42,355 nucleotides of DNA. Source: Kineococcus sp. TRM81007 (GTDB taxonomy: Bacteria; Actinomycetota; Actinomycetes; Actinomycetales; Kineococcaceae). The stretch is from NCBI RefSeq assembly GCF_022669155.1, contig NZ_JALBVB010000053.1, positions 227,759-270,113 on the forward strand. Reading direction: 5' to 3'. The position numbers and the translations under genes are program-made. Under the pieces are notes generated by a model that saw nothing but the letters and a program-made list of their open reading frames with translations, did no database searches and was not told the DNA's origin. Of the stretch, positions 24,149-34,095 are shown piece after piece; position 1 is the stretch's first letter, and every line of letters starts with the position of its first letter.

Positions 24149-25363
24149 TCAGCCGAGGTCGGCCTGCACCTCGATGGTGAGGAACTCGTTGTCGTCCGGT
24201 GCACCCTCGGTGCGGCCGGCGGAGAACGGGAAGTTGTTGTCGTTGCCGACGACGATGGTGTGCTCGTCCACCACGTCGACGCTCTCGATCGTCTGGAACG
24301 GGAACGTCACGTAGCCCGACTCCGCGCTGAGCTGCGGCGCGACGCCGTCCGGGTCCGGCACGGCCATGAGGTTCACCAGCTGGGTCTTCAGCGGGTGCCC
24401 GGCCGCGTCGGTGCGGCTGGTGTCGACGAGGAACACCGCCTTGAACACCGCGGTGGCGCCCTGGCCGTTGTCGCGCTCCAGCACCAGGAAGCGGTGGTCG
24501 TCGACGCGGGTGAAGTCGCCGATGGCGTTCTTCGGCGACTCCAGCCGGTACGTGAACTCCTCGCCGCGGTAGCGGTTCTGCTGCGTGTCGTAGCGCAGCA
24601 CCCGCAGGTCCTGCGGGTCGTCGCCGGCCACCGGGCCCTCGAGCATCGGGAACAGGTAGCGCCCGTCGGAGGAGATCGCCATGCCCTCGAAGCCCTTGCT
24701 GCCGCCGAGGTTCGGCTCGGCGTCGCCCAGGGCGGGGTCGTCGGGGGAGCTCACACCAGGCAGCGGCACGGGGGCCTCGACGAGCCGGCCGGCGGCGTCG
24801 GTGTGCAGCAGGTACGGCCCGAACTCCTCGCCGAACCAGAACGTGCCGTCGGGGGCCTGCCGGAAGGACTCCACGTCGAAGTCGGCGCCGGTCAGGCGGC
24901 GGTCCTCGCGGGTCAGCTCCCAGCTCACGTGCCGGTACGGGTCGGAGAGGGTGAACCCGCCGGGCACGAGCTCGACGGAGCCGTCCTCAGCGGGCTGCAG
25001 GCGGTGCACGGCCAGCAGGAAGTCCGCGCTGTTGGCCTTGGCGCCGTAGCCGTTGTCGGACAGCACCAGCCAGCTGCCGTCGGGCTGGACGAGGTTGCCG
25101 GAGAAGCCCTGCACGGGCTGGGCGTCGAACGGCACGGCCACGCCGTTGGCGCCCTCGATCGCCGAGCCGCTCGGCACGGGCTCGCCGAAGGTGGCGGCGG
25201 GCAGGACGTGGTGGCCCACGAGGCGGGCGGACTGGGCAGGGAAGTCCGCGTCGAAGCGGTCCTCGCGCGCGGAGGCCGCCGTGGTCCCGGCGAGGGTGCC
25301 GGCGAGCACGGCGCCGGACAGGACGAGGGGGAGGGCGGCGCTGCGCCGCGGGCGGGGGGTCAC
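24149..25363 (-). CDS. Exported phytase/esterase-like beta-propeller protein
   Basis: A 404-residue protein of the 'esterase-like activity of phytase' family (Phytase-like). An N-terminal signal peptide (ALPLVLSGAVLAGTLAGTTAASA) precedes a predicted propeller with conserved pieces such as QGFSGNLVQPDGSWLVLSDNGYG, FWFGEEFGPYLLH, GFEGMAISSDGRYLFPMLEG and VGNDNNFPFS. Family members are extracellular or cell-wall associated; an enzymatic activity is often assumed but not shown here. The GTG start has TAGCGT 8 bases upstream. It converges on the GNAT gene, with only 9 bases between the stops. Confidence 0.86.
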   Translation of the reverse strand: MTPRPRRSAALPLVLSGAVLAGTLAGTTAASAREDRFDADFPAQSARLVGHHVLPAATFGEPVPSGSAIEGANGVAVPFDAQPVQGFSGNLVQPDGSWLVLSDNGYGAKANSADFLLAVHRLQPAEDGSVELVPGGFTLSDPYRHVSWELTREDRRLTGADFDVESFRQAPDGTFWFGEEFGPYLLHTDAAGRLVEAPVPLPGVSSPDDPALGDAEPNLGGSKGFEGMAISSDGRYLFPMLEGPVAGDDPQDLRVLRYDTQQNRYRGEEFTYRLESPKNAIGDFTRVDDHRFLVLERDNGQGATAVFKAVFLVDTSRTDAAGHPLKTQLVNLMAVPDPDGVAPQLSAESGYVTFPFQTIESVDVVDEHTIVVGNDNNFPFSAGRTEGAPDDNEFLTIEVQADLG

Positions 25364-25371
25364 GGGCGGGG

Positions 25372-25377
25372 ACGCTA
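25372..25377 (-). promoter_or_regulatory. Leaderless -10 element of the phytase-like gene
   Basis: TAGCGT on the minus strand, 8 bases before the GTG at 25363; the same hexamer and spacing as at the MetE-like gene. Confidence 0.55.
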
Positions 25378-25378
25378 G

Positions 25379-27661
<2,283 letters not shown>

Positions 27662-27664
27662 CGC

Positions 27665-28513
27665 TCAGTCCCGCAGCACGAGCGTGCAGCACTTCGCGCC
27701 GCCGCCGCCGCGCAGCAGCTCCGACAGGTCCACGGGCACGGGCACGTACCCGCGCTCGGTGAGCTGCTCGGCGTAGCGCTGCGCCCGGGGTGAGAGCACC
27801 ACGTGCTTCCCGTCGCTGACGGCGTTCATGCCCAGCACCTCGGCCGTGGCGGCGTCGGTGCGCAGCGCGTGCGGGAACAGCTCCCGCAGCGTGCGCTGCG
27901 ACGCCTCGTCGAACGCGCCGGGGAAGTAGGCGACGTCCGGGTGGCGCGGGTCGTCGTCGAGCACCGTCAGGGCGGTGTCCAGGTGGTAGAAGCGCGGGTC
28001 CACCAGCCGCAGCGACGTCACCGGCCGGCCCAGGACCTCCTCGACCTCCCGGTGCGCGGCCAGGTCGGTGCGGAAGCCGTGCCCGGCCAGCAGGTGCTCA
28101 CCCACCACGAGCAGGTCGCCCTCGCCCTCGTTGACGTGCACCGGGCGGTGCACCGGGCCCAGCCCGTGCTCCTCCAACCAGCGAGCGTAGGCCTCCGCCT
28201 CGCCGGCGCGCTCGGGGTGGGCGAAGCGCACCCCCACCGAGCCCTGCGGGGTCACCAGCGCGCCGTTGGCGGCGTACACCATGTCCGGCAGGCCCGGCGC
28301 GGAGGGCACCACCTCGACCTCGTGGCCCAGCCGCTCGAACGTGGTGCGCAGCAGGTGCCACTGCGCCAGCGCCCGCGCGGCGTCGACCGGCGCGGCGGCG
28401 TCCATCCACGGGTTGATCTCGTACGAGACCGTGAAGTGCTCCGGCGCGCACATCAGGAAGCGCCGCGGGTGGGCGGTGCGCGCCGTGGGGGCGGTGGCAG
28501 ACGTCGTCGTCAC
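27665..28513 (-). CDS. ddaH: Dimethylargininase / arginine-deiminase-related hydrolase
   Basis: A 282-residue enzyme of the amidinotransferase fold, most like N,N-dimethylarginine dimethylaminohydrolase, which makes citrulline and dimethylamine. It has FLMCAPEHFTVSYEINPWMD near the start, the substrate-binding DMVYAANGALV, the catalytic His-Asp region FYHLDTALTVLDD and the C-terminal nucleophile in GGAKCCTLVL (Cys275 or Cys276). Related actinobacterial proteins may act on other arginine-like substrates, so the exact substrate is uncertain. The GTG has TAGCGT 7 bases upstream. It converges on ligA with 3 bases between stops. Confidence 0.85.
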   Translation of the reverse strand: MTTTSATAPTARTAHPRRFLMCAPEHFTVSYEINPWMDAAAPVDAARALAQWHLLRTTFERLGHEVEVVPSAPGLPDMVYAANGALVTPQGSVGVRFAHPERAGEAEAYARWLEEHGLGPVHRPVHVNEGEGDLLVVGEHLLAGHGFRTDLAAHREVEEVLGRPVTSLRLVDPRFYHLDTALTVLDDDPRHPDVAYFPGAFDEASQRTLRELFPHALRTDAATAEVLGMNAVSDGKHVVLSPRAQRYAEQLTERGYVPVPVDLSELLRGGGGAKCCTLVLRD

Positions 28514-28520
28514 GCCGCCG

Positions 28521-28526
28521 ACGCTA
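28521..28526 (-). promoter_or_regulatory. Leaderless -10 element of ddaH
   Basis: TAGCGT on the minus strand, 7 bases before the GTG at 28513; the third use of this hexamer in the window. Confidence 0.55.
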
Positions 28527-28632
28527 CGAGCCGCCTCCGCCGCCCGCCACGCGGGGCCGCTGCGGTGGCGCGGTGGAGCCCGGGGTGATCGGCTGGGAGC
28601 TGCGGGGGGACCGGTGAGGAGCAGGAGGACGC

Positions 28633-30495
28633 GTGGCCGTCGGGGACCGTCCAGCGGAGCGGGGCGAGGCCGTGCACCCGCCCGTGCCCGACTTCGCGAT
28701 GGTCTTCGACCAGGCGCCGGCACCGTTCCTGCTGCTCACCCCCGACCTCGTCATCGTCCACGCCAACCGGGCGCGGCTGGAGGCGACGGCCACCACGCTG
28801 GAGCAGCAGGTGGGCAGGCACCTCTTCGAGGTGTTCCCCGCGAACCCCGACGACCCGTCCGCCGACGGCCTGCGCAACCTGCGCGCTTCCCTGGAGCTGG
28901 CCCGCGACACCCGGTGCCCGCAGACCATGGCGCTGCAGAAGTACGACATCCCCGTACCCGGTGGCGGCTTCGAGGAGCGGTTCTGGAGCCCGCGCAACGT
29001 GCCGGTCCTCGACGAGCGCGGCGACGTGGTCCTGCTGCTGCACCGCTCGGACGACATCACCGACTACGTCCGCGACCGCGAGGCCGCCCGCCGTGCGGTG
29101 GCCGACGGGCAGCAGTGGTCCGAGCGCGTGCAGCAGGTCGAGGGGGACCTCTTCGAGCGCACCCGCGAGCTGGAGGAGCTCAACGCCGAGCTGCGCCGCT
29201 CCGGGGAGCGCGAACGGCGCACCGCGCGCCGCCTGGCGGGTCTGGCCGCCGCGGCCTCCGCGCTCGCGACCGCGGAGACCGTGCCCGGGGTGCTGGAGCA
29301 CCTCGCCCAGCACGGGCGCGCCGCCACCGGTGCCGAGGCCGTGGTGGTGGCGCTGCGCGAGGGGGCCGAGCTGGCGCTGACGTTCCTCGGCGGAGAGGGG
29401 CCTGCGGCGACCGCACCGACCGCCCGGATCCCGCTCACCTCCGACGCACCGGTGGCCCTCGCCGCCCGCGGCCGGCCGGTGGCGGCCGGTGAGGGCTGCC
29501 GCTGGGCCACGAGCGTGCCGCTGCCCGGCGCCGGGGAGCTGCCCGCGTGGGCGGCGATGCCGCTGTCCACCGGTGGCGGTGAGCCGCTGGGGTCCGTGGC
29601 GGTGGGCTGGGCCGAGCCGCGGCCGCTGGAGGGTGACGAGGTGCGGCTGCTGGAGGCGTTCGCCGCCCAGTGCGCGCAAGCCCTGGAGCGCGTGCGGCGG
29701 CTGCAGGACGAGCGCCGCCGGGCGCACGCCACCCGCACGCTCGCCGAGGCGCTGCAGCGCTCGCTGCTGACCGAGCCGCCGCAGCCCGACCACCTGCAGA
29801 TCGCGGTGCGCTACCTGCCGGCGGCGCAGGAGGCGCAGATCGGCGGTGACTGGTACGACGCCTTCCTCACCCGGGACGGCTCGACCACCATCGTCATCGG
29901 CGACGTCACCGGCCACGACAAGGTGGCCGCCGCCGAGATGGGCCAGCTGCGCGGGGTCCTGCGGGGCGTCGCCCAGGCGGTGACCGACCCGCCGGGGAAG
30001 ATCATGGCGGTCTTCGACCGGGCGCTGCACCGGCTGGGGGTGAGCACCCTGGCCACGGCCGTCCTGGCGCGCGTGGAGCAGACGCCGGCCCAGCGGGCCT
30101 CGGGGACGCGCACGCTGCGCTGGTCCAACGCCGGGCACCCGCCGCCGCTGCTCGTGGAGCCCGGACGCGCACCCCGCCTCCTGGAGGCCCCCGCCGACCT
30201 GCTGCTGGGTCTGGCGCCCGAGCTGGACCGTGGTGACCACCAGGCGCCGCTGGTGCCGGGCGCGACCGTCCTGCTCTACACCGACGGCCTCGTCGAGCGG
30301 CGCGACGAGTCCCTCGACACCGGGCTCGACCGGCTGCTGGAGGCCGTCGCCGACCTGGCCCACCTGCCGCTGGAGGAGTTCGTCGACGCGCTGCTGGAGC
30401 GGGCCGTGCCCGAGCCCGGTGACGACGTGGCCGTCGTGGCGCTGCGGGCCCACCCCGAGGACCGCCCGCGCCCGGACGGCGCCGGGCGGTCCTGA
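28633..30495 (+). CDS. PAS-GAF-PP2C (SpoIIE-type) serine phosphatase
   Basis: A 620-residue cytoplasmic phosphatase of the RsbU/RsbP kind, expected to dephosphorylate an anti-sigma-factor antagonist in a partner-switching stress pathway. A PAS-like domain (residues ~20-145, LLTPDLVIVHANRARL) is followed by a helical linker with heptad-like Leu/Glu repeats (~150-205), a GAF-like domain (~215-365), and a PP2C domain from ~380. The PP2C metal motifs IGGDWYDAF, IGDVTGHD, NAGHPPPLL, LLYTDGLVERR and GDDVAVVAL are intact. AGGAGGA lies just before the GTG. No antagonist or anti-sigma gene is nearby, so the partner must be elsewhere. The sensed signal is unknown. Confidence 0.91.
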   Translation: MAVGDRPAERGEAVHPPVPDFAMVFDQAPAPFLLLTPDLVIVHANRARLEATATTLEQQVGRHLFEVFPANPDDPSADGLRNLRASLELARDTRCPQTMALQKYDIPVPGGGFEERFWSPRNVPVLDERGDVVLLLHRSDDITDYVRDREAARRAVADGQQWSERVQQVEGDLFERTRELEELNAELRRSGERERRTARRLAGLAAAASALATAETVPGVLEHLAQHGRAATGAEAVVVALREGAELALTFLGGEGPAATAPTARIPLTSDAPVALAARGRPVAAGEGCRWATSVPLPGAGELPAWAAMPLSTGGGEPLGSVAVGWAEPRPLEGDEVRLLEAFAAQCAQALERVRRLQDERRRAHATRTLAEALQRSLLTEPPQPDHLQIAVRYLPAAQEAQIGGDWYDAFLTRDGSTTIVIGDVTGHDKVAAAEMGQLRGVLRGVAQAVTDPPGKIMAVFDRALHRLGVSTLATAVLARVEQTPAQRASGTRTLRWSNAGHPPPLLVEPGRAPRLLEAPADLLLGLAPELDRGDHQAPLVPGATVLLYTDGLVERRDESLDTGLDRLLEAVADLAHLPLEEFVDALLERAVPEPGDDVAVVALRAHPEDRPRPDGAGRS

Positions 30496-30501
30496 GGAGC
30501 C

Positions 30502-31431
30502 TCAGCCCTTGACGGACCCGGCCAGCAGGCCGCGGACGAAGAACCGCTGCAGGCCCAGGAACACCGCCAGCGGCACCGCCATCGCCAGGAACGCGCCCGG
30601 CGCCAGCAGGTACCAGGCGTTGTTCCGGGTGCCTGCGAGGTCGGCGATCGCCGAGGTCAGCGGTGTCGCGTCACCCCCGGCGAACGTCAGGGCGATGAGC
30701 AGGTCGTTCCACACCCACAGGAACTGGAAGACGCCGAAGGCCGCGATGGCCGGCACCAGCAGCGGCAGCAGCACCTTGAAGAAGACGGTCACGTGCCCGG
30801 CACCGTCCATGCGCGCCGCCTCCACCAGCGAGGCGGGCACGTCCTTCATGAAGTTGTGCAGCAGGAAGATCGCCAGGGGCAGGCCGAACATGGTGTGCGA
30901 GAGCCACACGGTCCAGAACGAGCCGTCGATGCCGAGGTCGACGTACAGGCTCAGCAGCGGGATGAGCGTGACCTGCAGCGGCACGACCTGCAGCGCGAAG
31001 ACGGCGACGAAGAGCAGTTCGCGCCCCCGGAAGGGGATCCACGCGAACGCGTACGCCGCCAGCAGGGCCAGCGTGATGGGGATGACCACGGCCGGGATCG
31101 TGATGACCAGGGTGTTGACGAAGTTGTCGCCCAGGCCGGTCTCGAGCGCCGAGACGTAGTTGTACCCGGTGAACAGCGGGCGGGCGAAGGCGTTCCACCA
31201 CCCGTCGGTCTGGATGTCGCTCTCCACCCGGAAGCTGGTGATGAGCAGACCCAGCGTGGGGACCGTCCACAGCGCCGCGATGAGCAGGGCGATCACGGAG
31301 GCCGCGGGGGAGCTGAGCCGGTTCTTCGCCGCGATGGCCCGCTTCTCGGCCCGGCTGAGCTTGCGGGGCCGGGACTCGATCTCCCCGGTGGGGTTCGTGA
31401 CGACCCTGCTGGTGTCGGTCTGCCCGCTCAC
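30502..31431 (-). CDS. Alpha-glucoside-type ABC importer permease (AglG/MalG-like)
   Basis: One of two membrane subunits of a carbohydrate ABC importer. The 309-residue protein has a ~35-residue basic N-terminus, then about six hydrophobic segments and the ATPase-docking EAA loop (EAARMDGAGHVTVFFKVLLPL). It resembles the MalG/AglG subfamily. The GTG at 31431 overlaps the stop of the partner permease (GTGA) and has GGAGGT upstream. It converges on the phosphatase gene with 6 bases between stops. No ATPase gene follows. Confidence 0.9.
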   Translation of the reverse strand: MSGQTDTSRVVTNPTGEIESRPRKLSRAEKRAIAAKNRLSSPAASVIALLIAALWTVPTLGLLITSFRVESDIQTDGWWNAFARPLFTGYNYVSALETGLGDNFVNTLVITIPAVVIPITLALLAAYAFAWIPFRGRELLFVAVFALQVVPLQVTLIPLLSLYVDLGIDGSFWTVWLSHTMFGLPLAIFLLHNFMKDVPASLVEAARMDGAGHVTVFFKVLLPLLVPAIAAFGVFQFLWVWNDLLIALTFAGGDATPLTSAIADLAGTRNNAWYLLAPGAFLAMAVPLAVFLGLQRFFVRGLLAGSVKG

Positions 31432-32417
31432 CGGACCTCCTCCGCCAGGCGCATCTGCCGGACGTTGTAGACGATGATCGGGATGACCAGCACGAACAGC
31501 AGGACGGCCAGCGCCGCGCCCAGGCCCTGGTTGAACTGCCGGAAGGACTGCGAGTAGAACTCGCTGGCCACCACGGACGTGCCGAACTGGCCGCCGGTCA
31601 TCACGTACACGATGTCGAAGACCTTCAGCGTGCTGATGGCGACGGTCGTGAGGACCACGACCAGCGCCGGGCGGATGCTCGGCACGGTGACCGAGCGGAA
31701 CATCTGGAAGGAGCTGGCGCCGTCCAGCCTGGCGGCCTCGACGATGTCGTCGGAGATCGCCTTGATCGAGGCCGACAGCACCGTCATGGCGAAGCCCGCG
31801 TTGATCCAGATCATCACGACGATGAGGAAGAACGTGTTCCACGGCTGGTGCAGCAGGAACTGGTAGGGCTCCAGCCCCAGCCAGACCAGGAGCTGGTTGA
31901 GCAGGCCGATCTGCTCGATGCCCGGCTGGTCGGGGCGGTACTCGTAGACGAACCGCCAGATCAGGCCGGCGGCCACGCCGGAGATGGCCATGGGCAGGAA
32001 GATGAGCGCCTTGGCCAGGGACTCGAAGCGGGTGCGGTCCACCAGGTACGCGTAGATCAGGCCGAACGCGGTGGAGATGAGCGGTACCAGGACCACCCAG
32101 AGGACCGTGTTGCGCAGCACGAGCTGCAGGTTGTCGCTGGTGAAGACCTGCTGGTAGTTGTCCAGGCCGACGAAGCTGCTGCCGTCGGGCGACTTCAGCG
32201 ACAGCCACAGCGTGTTCAGGGCCGGGTACACCAGGCCGATCGTCACGAGCAGCAGGGCGGGGCCGACGAAGCCGGCGACGACGAGCCAGGTGGGGACCCG
32301 CTTGGGCTTGTCGACGGCGAACAGGATGACGCCCATCACCACCACGAAGGCGAGGACGGCGACGACCATGAGGGCGAGCTTGTGGGCGGTGCTGTCGGCG
32401 TCGAGCAGCCAATCCAC
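31428..32417 (-). CDS. Alpha-glucoside-type ABC importer permease (AglF/MalF-like)
   Basis: The partner membrane subunit, 329 residues. It has an unusual extra N-terminal hydrophobic segment (LMVVAVLAFVVVMGVILF, residues ~15-32) before the usual permease core, and the EAA loop EAARLDGASSFQMFRSVTVPS. The STLKVFDIVYVMTGGQFGTSV and IVYNVRQMR segments resemble AglF-type permeases of alpha-glucoside importers rather than classical MalF, which has a large periplasmic loop missing here. The GTG start has AGGAGG upstream. A strong hairpin separates it from the binding-protein gene. Confidence 0.9.
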   Translation of the reverse strand: MDWLLDADSTAHKLALMVVAVLAFVVVMGVILFAVDKPKRVPTWLVVAGFVGPALLLVTIGLVYPALNTLWLSLKSPDGSSFVGLDNYQQVFTSDNLQLVLRNTVLWVVLVPLISTAFGLIYAYLVDRTRFESLAKALIFLPMAISGVAAGLIWRFVYEYRPDQPGIEQIGLLNQLLVWLGLEPYQFLLHQPWNTFFLIVVMIWINAGFAMTVLSASIKAISDDIVEAARLDGASSFQMFRSVTVPSIRPALVVVLTTVAISTLKVFDIVYVMTGGQFGTSVVASEFYSQSFRQFNQGLGAALAVLLFVLVIPIIVYNVRQMRLAEEVR

Positions 32418-32468
32418 CGGAGGACCTCCTCGGTGAGGTGAGCGGACGGAGGTGTGCGGACGGCGGGA

Positions 32469-32504
32469 GAGGGGCCGGGCACCAGGTGCGGTGCCCGGCC
32501 CCTC
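32469..32504 (-). terminator. Perfect stem-loop between binding-protein and permease genes
   Basis: A 15-base-pair perfect stem (32469-32483 with 32490-32504) and a 6-base loop, starting 11 bases after the binding-protein stop and ending about 50 bases before the aglF-like start. In this position it probably works as a partial terminator or a 3'-end stabiliser that lets the binding protein be made in excess of the permeases. Confidence 0.7.
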
Positions 32505-32514
32505 GGGGTGCCCG

Positions 32515-33915
32515 TCAGCTGGCGGGCCAGGCGGCCTCGATGTTGTCGAGGGTCGTCTGCGTGTCCTGTCCGGCCGCGATCCACGCGGTCAGCTCGCGCC
32601 ACTCGGCCGCCGCGCCGACGGCGGCGGGCATGAGGTCGGAGGCGTCGAAGCGGAACGTGACCGACTCGTCCTGCAGCTGCTCGGCCGCGAGCTGGTCGAT
32701 CGGGCTGGTGAGGTTGTCCAGCTCCAGGCCCGTGTTGGCGCTCAGCCAGCCGGGACCGGTGGCCTGCGCCTTGAGGTTCGCCCACTCCGGGGTGGACAGG
32801 TAGTACTGCAGCGCCTGCACCTCGGGCCGGTCGGCGAACGCGGCGACGAACTCACCGCCGCCGACGACCGTCTTGCCGGCCGACTCGCCGATCTGCGGGA
32901 ACGGGAAGGCGAAGACGTCGCCGTCCTCGGCGACCTCGGTGCCCTCGGGCCAGTTGGCCTGGTAGAAGGACGCCTGCCGGTGCAGCCAGCAGTTCCCCTG
33001 GGTGATGGGGATGCCGGCGTCCTGGAAGGTCGTCGTCGCGATGGACGCCACGTCGCCGAAGCCGCCGTTGACGTAGTCGGGGTTGCGCAGGATCGAGCCG
33101 ACGCGGTCCAGCGCGGCGACGATCCTCGGGTCGTTGAACGGGATCTCGTGCGCGATCCACTGGTCGTAGACCTCGGGGCCGAGCTCGTGCAGGACGACGT
33201 CCTCCAGCCAGTCGGTGGCCGGCCAGCCGGTGGCCTCGCCGGAGCCGATGCCGGCGCACCACGGCTTGGTGTCGGGGTTGTCCTGGACGATCTGGTCGGT
33301 CAGGGCGATGAGCTCGTCCCACGTCTGCGGGACCTCGTAGCCGGCCTCCTCGAACGCCGAGGGGGAGTACCACACGAAGGACTTCACGTTCGCGCCCAGC
33401 GGGGCGGCGTACAGCGTGCCGTCGACGGAGCCGTAGTCGCGCCAGTCCTCGCTGAAGTGCTCCTCGACGTTCTGCGCCACCGCCTCCGGGGCGGCGGCGA
33501 CCTCGCCGGTGGAGACCATCTGCTCCAGCAGGCCCGGCTGCGGCAGGAAGGCGATGTCCGGGGCGTTGCCGGACTGCACGCGCACGGGCAGTTGAGCCTC
33601 GAACTGCTTGGTGCCGTTGTAGTTCACCGTGATGCCGGTGCACTCGGTGAACGGCTCGAACGTGTCCTTGAACGGCTGGTCCTCGGGGGTGACGATGGAG
33701 GTGTAGACCTCCACCTCGGTCCCGTCGAGGCTGTCGCCGAACTGGTCGAACTGCGAGCAGTCGATCTCGGCCCCGGTGACGTCGGTGCCGGTGCCGGCGC
33801 CGGTGCCTTCGTCGACACCGGCCTCCTCGGCGGTGGCGCAGCCGCTCGCGGCGAGCGCCAGCCCGAGGCCACCGGCCAGCAGCGCCAGGCGGCGAGCGCG
33901 GGTGAGGACGGTCAT
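32515..33915 (-). CDS. Alpha-glucoside-type substrate-binding lipoprotein (AglE-like)
   Basis: The extracellular sugar-binding lipoprotein of the importer, 466 residues. A lipobox LAASGC gives a lipid-anchored Cys near residue 26, followed by a Gly/Thr-rich linker. The body is a family-1 binding protein with TKQFEAQLPVRVQSGNAPDIAFLPQPG, typical of AglE-like proteins, and several cysteines likely forming disulfides (DCSQF, TECTG, PWCAG, NCWLH). The ATG has a GGAGA-type ribosome site. It heads the operon. An alpha-glucoside such as maltose, trehalose or sucrose is the likely ligand; this is inference from resemblance and from the nearby trehalose/glucan genes. Confidence 0.88.
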   Translation of the reverse strand: MTVLTRARRLALLAGGLGLALAASGCATAEEAGVDEGTGAGTGTDVTGAEIDCSQFDQFGDSLDGTEVEVYTSIVTPEDQPFKDTFEPFTECTGITVNYNGTKQFEAQLPVRVQSGNAPDIAFLPQPGLLEQMVSTGEVAAAPEAVAQNVEEHFSEDWRDYGSVDGTLYAAPLGANVKSFVWYSPSAFEEAGYEVPQTWDELIALTDQIVQDNPDTKPWCAGIGSGEATGWPATDWLEDVVLHELGPEVYDQWIAHEIPFNDPRIVAALDRVGSILRNPDYVNGGFGDVASIATTTFQDAGIPITQGNCWLHRQASFYQANWPEGTEVAEDGDVFAFPFPQIGESAGKTVVGGGEFVAAFADRPEVQALQYYLSTPEWANLKAQATGPGWLSANTGLELDNLTSPIDQLAAEQLQDESVTFRFDASDLMPAAVGAAAEWRELTAWIAAGQDTQTTLDNIEAAWPAS

Positions 33916-33994
33916 CGGTGTTCTCCTCTCAGGTGCAGCTTCCTCGCCGCACCGGGCGTGCGCCCATGATGACCCACGGGCGCCGGTGCTGCGC

Positions 33995-34023
33995 GCGTGT
34001 CCCCGATCACGAACTGGACACGC
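33995..34023. promoter_or_regulatory. Inverted repeat, candidate operator
   Basis: GCGTGTCC at 33995-34002 and its exact complement GGACACGC at 34016-34023, separated by 13 bases, with arm centres 21 bp apart (two helical turns). It lies in the 180-base interval between the divergent binding-protein and exporter genes and suits a dimeric repressor, though no regulator gene is adjacent. Confidence 0.3.
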
Positions 34024-34083
34024 ACCCGTTCGCCGGAGGCGGGCGACGACGAGCGGTGGACGCGCACCACCGGCCGGTCCGCC

Positions 34084-34089
34084 CACACT
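34084..34089 (+). promoter_or_regulatory. Possible leaderless -10 element of the ABC exporter gene
   Basis: CACACT lies 6 bases before the GTG at 34096, with no ribosome site. It has the NANNNT form and the same spacing as the iscS-like promoter. Confidence 0.45.
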
Positions 34090-34095
34090 GCGCCC

